Source: an uncultured Fibrobacter sp.
GTDB taxonomy: Bacteria; Fibrobacterota; Fibrobacteria; Fibrobacterales; Fibrobacteraceae
DNA: 6,630 nucleotides
Direction: 5' to 3'
Assembly: GCA_947306025.1 (NCBI GenBank)
Contig: CAMZFJ010000102.1
Location: 1 to 6,630 of the forward strand
The translations under genes and the position numbers were made by a program. The notes beneath the pieces are model-generated. The model had not been told where the DNA came from. It did no database searches and saw only the letters and a list, made by a program, of their open reading frames with translations. Below are positions 1-4,867 of this stretch, piece by piece. The stretch's first letter is position 1; each line of letters opens with the position of its first letter.

Positions 1-629
1 ACTTTCAGAGTCCATTTAGACGGAAACACATTCGAATTACCCAATAACGATTGAAAAATAGACCCATCATCTACAGAAGCGTTTCCAGGACCATTATTAA
101 ATCGACCTTCAGAACCATCATTAAAGCCAAGACGACGTGGTCTATTCCTATCCGCAATAACACCATAATAACACATAACAGAGCCCAAATCTGCTCTAGC
201 ATTCAAAATCGAATCACGATTTTTTGCAAAAATAAACCTCCGCATAAGAGCATATTGATATCCGTCTTTCTTTTTTTCTACATCATTCCATTCAATCGGG
301 AAAAAAGCTTTCATCAAGCTATCTATAGTCCGCTGCTTTTCAAGCAGTTTCGCGGAATCCAGCAATACGACTGTTTGGGCGTTCGCATCAAGAGAATCTT
401 TAGGAATTTCATTCGAAATAGAATCGCTTTTTTCCGTTACACTCTGTAACGCTGCAGAATCAGATGATTCAACAGAATTGGATATTTCAGCTACACCGAA
501 ACTATTCGAAGCGTTGCTTAATGACTTCTCATTTTTAGAATCATTATCGACGTTACCGCAACCAGCCCACAGCACCGCTGTAACCATCAATGCTATTTCA
601 CTAAAATATTTGCTAAAGAAATTTGCCAT
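1..629 (-). CDS. Putative secreted lipoprotein, 3' end beyond window
   Basis: This minus-strand reading frame is open from an ATG at 629 to the window edge, giving 209 codons with no stop. A second in-frame ATG at 635 would add two residues; neither has a clear Shine-Dalgarno. Residues 1-9 are short and slightly basic, followed by a hydrophobic stretch (about 12-22) and Cys24 in the context LWAGC, which looks like a lipoprotein signal, though Trp at -3 is not the canonical residue. Residues 25-85 are a Ser/Asn/Asp/Glu-rich low-complexity linker typical of surface lipoproteins. From about 88 the sequence becomes helical and charged (LLEKQRTIDSL, then an FFPIEW block and RRFIFAKNRDS), then Gly/Asn-rich. 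The start style recalls a group of Fibrobacter proteins, some of which I believe end in a TonB/AgmX-like domain; that part would lie outside the window. The nuclease-like gene ends about 25-31 bases upstream on the same strand, so cotranscription is likely. Function unknown. Confidence 0.72.
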   Translation of the reverse strand, partial: MANFFSKYFSEIALMVTAVLWAGCGNVDNDSKNEKSLSNASNSFGVAEISNSVESSDSAALQSVTEKSDSISNEIPKDSLDANAQTVVLLDSAKLLEKQRTIDSLMKAFFPIEWNDVEKKKDGYQYALMRRFIFAKNRDSILNARADLGSVMCYYGVIADRNRPRRLGFNDGSEGRFNNGPGNASVDDGSIFQSLLGNSNVFPSKWTLK

Positions 630-660
630 GGCCATAAATAACAAAATTCAAAATAAACAA

Positions 661-1476
661 TCAATGCAAAAAGATTTCTTTTACAATTTTTTTCACATCA
701 TTTTGGCACAAAGGCTTTTCGAAACTTTCCATTGAGATGATGAGATTTTTCCCAGGGACATAGCCGCTTTGGAGATAAGACGATAATTTTTTGACAGCAA
801 GAGAAGCATACTCAGGATTATCCATCATTCCCAAATGTTCCCATAGAAATTCTTTACGCGTTCGCAAATCAAGGCAAATAAAATCGGGATAAACGGTCCG
901 ACCACCATCCGCGAGTTTCAATGGACATTCGTATTTATAAGGGATTCCCAATCGCCCAAGTGTATCCGCAATAATCACCTCGGACTTTGATCGAACTCGT
1001 TCACCGTTCGCCGTCCGCAAATCTGGAGCACCCGCATCAAAACCTTTCCCCTTATACGGCACCGCAAGCCAACATCTCGCATATTCTTCATCCGAAAGCT
1101 GAATCGGCTCGACCAATGACTTGCGCTCCTCGCACAAATTTTCATAAACATTATGCACCTCTATTGCCTTGTATTTTTCAATGAACGCATCAACTAAATT
1201 CAGCTTGCATTCCAACACGCCAAGCATCTTTTCATCATAATATTTTTGAGCCAACTTCGACATCAACGCCAAATTGTCTTTTGAAATATATTCGCATTTG
1301 TCATCCACAATTTGACGAGCATAAAAACCACGCCCTCGCCTCGCAAGCTTTAAACGCCCCCGCGGCGCACGAGTCAACGATTTCTTAGTTATTTCAATAG
1401 CACGGAGAAGTTCCTCCGCACGAGTTTGCAACAGAGGCAAAAGCATATCAGGAGAAAGTCTTTCAAAAGATTGCAT
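661..1476 (-). CDS. PD-(D/E)XK-nuclease-like conserved hypothetical protein
   Basis: The protein has 271 residues from the ATG at 1476. I chose this start because GAGGG lies four bases upstream (1481-1485); the frame stays open to 1560, but those 28 extra codons do not look like a conserved N-terminus. Residues about 10-35 are helical and coiled-coil-like. Residues 40-90 carry a basic segment (GRLKLARRGRGFYAR) and then YISKDNLALMSKLAQKYYDEK. The C-terminal part resembles a PD-(D/E)XK fold: VRSKSEVIIAD (Glu166), YPDF (Pro197-Asp198), then LWEHLGMMDNPEYA (Glu213-His214). The usual E-x-K is therefore E-H-L here, so the lysine is absent. The RSKSE...YPDF...WEH.GMMD pattern recurs, from memory, in uncharacterised proteins of gut Firmicutes and relatives. 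Its role is unknown; nuclease activity is inferred from the fold only. It is probably cotranscribed with the downstream lipoprotein gene. Confidence 0.85.
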   Translation of the reverse strand: MQSFERLSPDMLLPLLQTRAEELLRAIEITKKSLTRAPRGRLKLARRGRGFYARQIVDDKCEYISKDNLALMSKLAQKYYDEKMLGVLECKLNLVDAFIEKYKAIEVHNVYENLCEERKSLVEPIQLSDEEYARCWLAVPYKGKGFDAGAPDLRTANGERVRSKSEVIIADTLGRLGIPYKYECPLKLADGGRTVYPDFICLDLRTRKEFLWEHLGMMDNPEYASLAVKKLSSYLQSGYVPGKNLIISMESFEKPLCQNDVKKIVKEIFLH

Positions 1477-1673
1477 CACACCCTCGATTCGCCAGCATAA
1501 AAAGAACGATATAGCCAACCGAGGTTTACATCCAGAGAGAATCCAGGACGCATCCTGCATATAATAATGGTGTCGAACAAGTCACCTTTGCCCAACAAAC
1601 AAGAGCAATATGCAAAATTTTTTCACCAAAAACAAGCCACATTGAGCGAGAAAATGCATTTTTTCTCCAAAAA

Positions 1674-1710
1674 TGATACCAAACAAGCACAAAAGTTAAT
1701 TTTGGTATCA
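1674..1710. repeat. Dyad 1 of three: perfect 10-base inverted repeat, 17-base spacer
   Basis: TGATACCAAA (1674-1683) and TTTGGTATCA (1701-1710) are exact reverse complements separated by 17 bases. The unit is followed by an AT-rich tract containing TATATAAA (about 1723-1730). It could be an operator with two half-sites 27 bases apart, or a hairpin with a 17-base loop. Confidence 0.8.
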
Positions 1711-1758
1711 CAAATTTTAGTTTATATAAAATATTTAGAGATTTTCCCGCACAAAACA

Positions 1759-1795
1759 TGGTACCAAAACAAGAAATTTACCCCATTTGGTAACA
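1759..1795. repeat. Dyad 2 of three: near-perfect inverted repeat, 17-base spacer
   Basis: TGGTACCAAA (1759-1768) faces TTTGGTAACA (1786-1795) with a 17-base spacer; the arms differ at one position of the pairing. The unit starts 85 bases after dyad 1. Both left arms continue into ACAAG, so the similarity extends slightly beyond the arms. Confidence 0.78.
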
Positions 1796-1853
1796 TACGA
1801 GCCTTCAAACACTCCAAAATTCTGCAAATTCTAATTAATTTATATATAAAATT

Positions 1854-1890
1854 TGATACCATTTTCGCTTTTTTAAGCATTTTGGTAACA
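1854..1890. repeat. Dyad 3 of three: degenerate inverted repeat, 17-base spacer
   Basis: TGATACCATT (1854-1863) faces TTTGGTAACA (1881-1890), again with a 17-base spacer. The right arm is identical to that of dyad 2, and the first eight bases of the left arm match dyad 1. The unit starts 95 bases after dyad 2. A TATATAAA tract lies just before it (about 1843-1850), mirroring the tract after dyad 1. Confidence 0.75.
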
Positions 1891-1953
1891 CTTTTTCGCA
1901 TTTTTCGCACTTTCGAGCAGCAACATCCGCCATTTGCGCCTTTCGCACTTCTC

Positions 1954-2214
1954 TCGCCTTGCGCACTTTTACTAAATTGGCACGCTTCGCGTGCATTTGA
2001 CATTTGCAATGTCATGCAGCTGCATCTCGACCATAGACGATGTAAAAACATCGTCTGCGGCACTCGATTTGCGTGCATTTAGTACGGCTCGGACATGCTC
2101 GTTCAAGCAAGCTTGACTCGCGCGTCGCTCGCCTTTTGACGCTTCCGGCGTCCGTGGCGGCGGCTCAAATATGCGAAAGCAAGCTTTCGCGCATCGTTCG
2201 CCTTGCACACTTTT
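1954..2214. repeat. Degenerate dispersed repeat with TCGCCTT core, three copies
   Basis: The best pair is TCGCCTTGCGCACTTTT (1954-1970) and TCGCCTTGCACACTTTT (2198-2214), which differ at one base. A shorter third copy is CGCGTCGCTCGCCTT (2121-2135). The copies near 2121 and 2198 each follow a hairpin containing AAGCAAGCTT, so hairpin plus TCGCCTT block appears to form one composite unit. A further direct repeat, GGCAC...GCGTGCATTT, occurs at 1979-1998 and 2059-2080. Confidence 0.6.
1980..2190. repeat. Cluster of seven short perfect hairpins/palindromes
   Basis: In order: GCACGC-ttc-GCGTGC (1980-1994), TGACATT-tgc-AATGTCA (1998-2014), the palindrome ATGCAGCTGCAT (2014-2025), AGACGATGT-aaaa-ACATCGTCT (2035-2056), TCAAGC-aa-GCTTGA (2103-2116), GACGC-ttccg-GCGTC (2138-2152) and GCGAAAGC-aa-GCTTTCGC (2173-2190). 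Most stems differ in sequence, so this is not a simple repeat. None is followed by a T-run that would make it a plain terminator. The cluster ends 40 bases before the miaB start codon. Its function is unknown; a structured leader, REP-like repeats or protein-binding sites are all possible. Confidence 0.75.
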
Positions 2215-2229
2215 TCTATCTTTGGCCGC

Positions 2230-3552
2230 ATGACAAAATACCACTTGGCCACATACGGCTGCCAGATGAACGAATACGACTCCGCGATGATCGCACAACA
2301 GCTAGACATGTGCGGCTGTGTCGAGACGAACAACCAGGAAGACGCCGACATCATCATCGTGAACACCTGCAGCGTACGCGAAAAGGCCGAGGAAACCGCC
2401 ATCGCGAACATCAGCAAGCTCAAGTACTTGCGCAAAAAGAATCCCGACGTGAAAGTCGTCGTTTGCGGCTGCATGGCCAAGAACCGCGGCCCGGAACTGT
2501 TGAAGCGCCTCAAGAATGTGAACTACATCGTGGGCCCGGACCAATACCGCAAAATTCCGGAGCTCTTGTTCGGCGACGCCCACAGCCCGCTGCACCGGAC
2601 GCACCACAAGATGTTCATCGACGAAGACCGCAACGAGAACTATCTCGGCGACTACGCCAAGTTGAACAACAACTTCAGCACATTCGTCGCCATCCAGCGC
2701 GGTTGCAACAAGCGCTGTAGCTACTGCATCGTGCCGTACCTCCGCGGTCCCGAGAAATACCGCGAAGCAGACGACATCCTCGCCGAAGTCCGCAGAGCCG
2801 CCGACAAGGGCATTACCGAAGTGATGCTGCTTGGCCAGACGGTAAACGCCTACAAGACCGCTACCGAAGACTTCGCGACGCTTTTGACGAAGGTCTCCGA
2901 AATCGGCGGCATCAAGCGCATCCGCTTTACAAGCCCGCATCCGCGCCACTACACGAACGAACTCATCGACGTTCTTCTGAACAATCCGAAAGTTTGCCAT
3001 TACGCGCACATCCCGCTCCAGAGCGGCTCCGACGCCATCCTCAAGAAGATGCGCCGCCAGCACAACATGGAACAATACATGACCGTCATCGAGCAGCTGC
3101 GTAGCCATGATCCGTACTACGCGATTTCGACAGACGTCATCTGCGGATTCGTGGGTGAAACGGACGAAGATTTCGAACAGACAATCAAGGCATTTGAAGC
3201 CTGCCAGTTCGACACCGCCTACATGTTCATCTATAGCCCGCGCAAAGGAACGGAATCATACAACGAACCAGAAATTCTCACGCCCGAAGAAAAGTCCGCC
3301 CGCCACACGCGCCTTGTGGAACTCCAGAACGCCATTACGCTCAAGCGTAACCAGATAATGATCGGCCGCACCGAGGAAATCCTCGTCGAAGCATGCTCCA
3401 CGCGCGATAAAAATGAATTTGTCGGTAAAACGGACAATTTCAAGAAGGTCATCTTCAAGCCCGAAGAAGGCAGCATCATCAAGCCGGGCGACTACGTGCA
3501 GGTAAAAATTGACGACATCCGCGGTTGGACACTCCGCGGAACGCTCGTGTAA
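2230..3552 (+). CDS. miaB: tRNA-2-methylthio-N6-dimethylallyladenosine synthase (MiaB)
   Basis: MiaB is a radical-SAM methylthiotransferase that converts i6A to ms2i6A at position 37 of tRNAs reading UNN codons. The protein has 440 residues, normal for the family. The N-terminal methylthiotransferase domain has the three cluster cysteines Cys11 (YGCQMN), Cys47 (NTCSVRE) and Cys81 (CGCMAKN). The radical-SAM domain has Cys159, Cys163 and Cys166 in RGCNKRCSYCIVPYLRGPE, which is MiaB-type rather than MtaB- or RimO-type. Later motifs are LLGQTVNAY (about 200-208), SPHPRH, HIPLQSGSD and DVICGFVGET. A TRAM RNA-binding domain fills about 377-440. The ATG at 2230 fits the family start (MTKYHLATYGCQMN); an in-frame TTG at 2203 lies inside the upstream repeat. 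No clear Shine-Dalgarno is seen. The gene is visibly richer in G+C than its neighbours, especially at third codon positions. Confidence 0.96.
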   Translation: MTKYHLATYGCQMNEYDSAMIAQQLDMCGCVETNNQEDADIIIVNTCSVREKAEETAIANISKLKYLRKKNPDVKVVVCGCMAKNRGPELLKRLKNVNYIVGPDQYRKIPELLFGDAHSPLHRTHHKMFIDEDRNENYLGDYAKLNNNFSTFVAIQRGCNKRCSYCIVPYLRGPEKYREADDILAEVRRAADKGITEVMLLGQTVNAYKTATEDFATLLTKVSEIGGIKRIRFTSPHPRHYTNELIDVLLNNPKVCHYAHIPLQSGSDAILKKMRRQHNMEQYMTVIEQLRSHDPYYAISTDVICGFVGETDEDFEQTIKAFEACQFDTAYMFIYSPRKGTESYNEPEILTPEEKSARHTRLVELQNAITLKRNQIMIGRTEEILVEACSTRDKNEFVGKTDNFKKVIFKPEEGSIIKPGDYVQVKIDDIRGWTLRGTLV

Positions 3553-3554
3553 AC

Positions 3555-3589
3555 GAGTTACTAGTTCGTAGTTAATAGTTACTAGCTAG
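3555..3589. repeat. Heptamer tandem repeat, consensus TAGTTAC
   Basis: Five 7-base units follow the miaB stop codon: GAGTTAC, TAGTTCG, TAGTTAA, TAGTTAC, TAGCTAG. All share the AG at positions 2-3, and four share AGTT. The nonamer AGTTACTAG recurs at 3556-3564 and 3577-3585, 21 bases apart. This resembles the short tandem heptamer repeats known from some other bacteria; no function is evident. Confidence 0.65.
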
Positions 3590-3643
3590 AATTTGGCGAT
3601 TTTGCCGCGACTAAAAACATAGACTCCACCCCTCGGTCTATTC

Positions 3644-3674
3644 ACGTAACTCACAGAGTATCAATGAGTTACGT
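3644..3674 (+). terminator. Perfect 10-base inverted repeat, possible miaB terminator
   Basis: ACGTAACTCA (3644-3653) and TGAGTTACGT (3665-3674) are exact reverse complements with an 11-base loop. The second arm is followed by only a short T-run (ATTTTC), and the stem is 40% G+C, so it would be a weak intrinsic terminator at best. It lies about 90 bases past the miaB stop and just upstream of the next promoter, so an operator role is also possible. Confidence 0.4.
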
Positions 3675-3707
3675 ATTTTCGGCCATGTCGTATTGTAAAA
3701 AAAATTG

Positions 3708-3726
3708 TATATTTGCAATAGAGGGC
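3708..3726 (+). promoter_or_regulatory. Promoter -10 element TATATTTG and RBS for SPOR gene
   Basis: TATATTTG (3708-3715) follows an A-rich tract (3697-3704). GAGGG (3722-3726) lies three bases before the ATG at 3730. The same octamer precedes the tRNA gene. No convincing -35 element is seen. If this is the -10, transcription would start near 3720, giving a leader of only about ten bases that just includes the Shine-Dalgarno. Confidence 0.5.
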
Positions 3727-3729
3727 AAT

Positions 3730-4641
3730 ATGGCTAAATATTTTATTCGTAATTTGGTTATTACCGGCGCCCTGAGCGCATTTTCCACAACAGCTTCCTT
3801 TGCAGAAACCGCACCAACACTGGCTTCTGCGCAAAAAGCATATGTCAACGGCAACTGGAAAGAAGCAGCCGTAGCTTACGAAGTTATTTGCCCCGCACAA
3901 CCCGATTCCACACGCACCGAATGCTTTTTGTGGAACGTTCTCGCCCTTTCACAAACAGGAGTCGCAGCCGATTTCAGCAAAGCAGGCAAGCGTCTCGATA
4001 GTCTCATCAGCAAGACTAATCCGCAAAAAGCTATATACGCCGACCTCATGATGACCAAGGCTCAATTCCAAATGTACCTTGGCAAGTACAACAAGGCTGC
4101 AGAATCGCTCATTCACGCGATTGAAACATCGCAACCGCATCAAGTAACTGTACTGCAAAAAGTCTGTACCGCCGTACAAAACCGCGCCCGCAACGAAGAA
4201 CTGAACGAAGCATGCAAAAACCTCGGCAAACCCGAAGCCCGTAAAGCCAAGGTCGAAGCGCGCGCCACAACAGTGCCGATGCAAAACGCAGCCGTAAAGC
4301 CTACACCCATACAAAACACAACGCAGGTAGCTACCCCGCAACCCGCAGCCCAAACGACACCGCAAACAAACATTTCCAAAAACACCGAAGCACAAAGTGC
4401 ATGGCAGCTGCAACTGGGCGCGTTCAGCGTCAAATCCAATGCTGATTTACTCGTCGACAACTTAAAAAGGCGCAACATTTCTTGCACAATTAGCCAGAAC
4501 ACGCTTGAAAGCGGCAAAGTTCTCTATATCGTACGCACCGGTCCATTTGAAACAAAGGAAAGCGCCGTGGATTACGGAGCCAAAAAACTCACGCCAATCA
4601 ACGTAGAATTTAGACCGATGCTGGTAAAACAGGCTCTCTAA
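3730..4641 (+). CDS. Secreted TPR-like/SPOR-domain protein
   Basis: The protein has 303 residues. The ATG at 3730 is preferred over the in-frame ATG at 3664 because GAGGG precedes it and it places a signal peptide at the N-terminus: basic MAKYFIRN, a hydrophobic core, and ASFA|E cleavage after about residue 25. Residues about 32-165 are helical with TPR-like spacing (AQKAYVNGNWKEAAVAYE; LGKYNKAAESLIHAIE). Residues about 180-222 form a Pro/Thr/Gln/Ala-rich linker. Residues about 224-300 match a SPOR domain (WQLQLGAFSVKSNADLLVDNLKRR, then LYIVRTGPFETKESAVDYGAKKL). SPOR domains bind peptidoglycan strands lacking stem peptides, usually at division sites, so a periplasmic wall-associated role is inferred. 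The exact partner or function is not evident. Cysteines at 54, 65, 146, 162 and 252 could form disulfides. Confidence 0.9.
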   Translation: MAKYFIRNLVITGALSAFSTTASFAETAPTLASAQKAYVNGNWKEAAVAYEVICPAQPDSTRTECFLWNVLALSQTGVAADFSKAGKRLDSLISKTNPQKAIYADLMMTKAQFQMYLGKYNKAAESLIHAIETSQPHQVTVLQKVCTAVQNRARNEELNEACKNLGKPEARKAKVEARATTVPMQNAAVKPTPIQNTTQVATPQPAAQTTPQTNISKNTEAQSAWQLQLGAFSVKSNADLLVDNLKRRNISCTISQNTLESGKVLYIVRTGPFETKESAVDYGAKKLTPINVEFRPMLVKQAL

Positions 4642-4693
4642 GCAAACAAAATTATACTCGAAAAAAATTTTTACAGTTTTTTGCGCATAAAAC

Positions 4694-4729
4694 TTGCGTT
4701 TTTTCGCATTATACCTACAAAAAACGCAA
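4694..4729. repeat. 11-base inverted repeat upstream of tRNA promoter
   Basis: TTGCGTTTTTT (4694-4704) and AAAAAACGCAA (4719-4729) are exact reverse complements with a 14-base loop. They end ten bases before the -10 element of the tRNA promoter. There is no T-run after the second arm on the plus strand, so this is not a standard terminator for the SPOR gene. The A/T tracts may act as an upstream activating element. Confidence 0.45.
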
Positions 4730-4736
4730 AAATAGT

Positions 4737-4746
4737 GCTATATTTG
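4737..4746 (+). promoter_or_regulatory. Promoter -10 element of the tRNA-Leu transcript
   Basis: TATATTTG (4739-4746) lies 12 bases before the tRNA 5' end and is preceded by TGC (4736-4738), giving the extended -10 form TGnTATATT. The octamer is identical to that upstream of the SPOR gene. No clear -35 element is visible. Confidence 0.55.
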
Positions 4747-4758
4747 TGTTGCTCCCCC

Positions 4759-4842
4759 GCCGGGGTGGTGAAATTGGTAGACGCGCTGGACTCAAAATCC
4801 AGTACTCGCGAGAGTGTGAGGGTTCGATTCCCTCCCCCGGCA
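4759..4842 (+). tRNA. tRNA-Leu (anticodon CAA)
   Basis: This is a type II tRNA of 84 bases. The acceptor stem is GCCGGGG (4759-4765) with CCCCGGC (4835-4841), and the discriminator base is A4842. The D-loop carries the conserved TTGGTAG. The anticodon stem CTGGA/TCCAG (4786-4790, 4798-4802) encloses loop CTCAAAA, so the anticodon is CAA (4793-4795), reading UUG. The long variable arm folds as ACTC-GCGA-GAGT (4804-4815), with a GNRA loop. The T-arm is GAGGG-TTCGATT-CCCTC (4818-4834). The 3' CCA is not encoded and must be added enzymatically. A36-A37-A38 is the context recognised by MiaA, so this tRNA should carry ms2i6A37, made by the MiaB encoded upstream. Confidence 0.96.
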
Positions 4843-4854
4843 TTAAACGTTTAA
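4843..4854. repeat. 12-base perfect palindrome directly after the tRNA
   Basis: TTAAACGTTTAA begins at the base after the tRNA discriminator and ends 13 bases before the next start codon. It could be a protein-binding site or influence 3' processing of the tRNA, or be chance in AT-rich DNA. Confidence 0.5.
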
Positions 4855-4867
4855 GAAAGAGATCACA

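Larger units (their letters stand above)
1477..2229. other. 750-base structured intergenic region between divergent genes
   Basis: No convincing gene lies here. The open frames on both strands have no recognisable domain, have odd composition, and run straight through the repeats. Bases 1477-1673 are plain AT-rich DNA that may hold the minus-strand promoter. Bases 1674-1890 hold a three-unit dyad array with two TATATAAA tracts. Bases 1891-2220 are richer in G+C, with seven perfect hairpins or palindromes and a degenerate repeat containing TCGCCTT. No TATATTTG-type -10 element is visible close to miaB, so miaB may have a long leader that includes the hairpins, or a promoter I cannot recognise. 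Confidence 0.7.

Noticed and set aside
51..735. Plus-strand frames at 51-449 and 478-735
   Set aside because: They are antisense to the putative lipoprotein, which has a continuous frame and a secretion signal.
1674..1890. CRISPR array
   Set aside because: The three 37-base units share only their arms, the interiors differ, and the gaps are 48 and 58 bases, so these are not CRISPR repeats and spacers.
1567..2082. 171-codon plus-strand open frame in the intergenic region
   Set aside because: It runs through the dyads and hairpins, has no domain or ribosome site, and its composition (Phe/Lys/Gln-rich, then Cys/His-rich) follows the DNA.
1477..2229. Replication origin (repeats plus AT-rich tracts)
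   Set aside because: No DnaA boxes are seen in the interval, and no replication initiator or dnaA/dnaN genes are nearby.
1722..2298. Minus-strand frames of about 110 codons with recurring QGER-like motifs
   Set aside because: The recurring peptides come from the TCGCCTT DNA repeat read in reverse, not from protein repeats.
2302..3108. 268-codon frame opposite miaB
   Set aside because: miaB is certain, and the opposite frame is Val/Ala-rich without stops because of the gene's codon bias.
4752..4765. Hairpin between the C-run before the tRNA and its GGGG acceptor strand
   Set aside because: CCCC-GCC-GGGG could form only four pairs with a three-base loop and would compete with a complete acceptor stem; probably chance.
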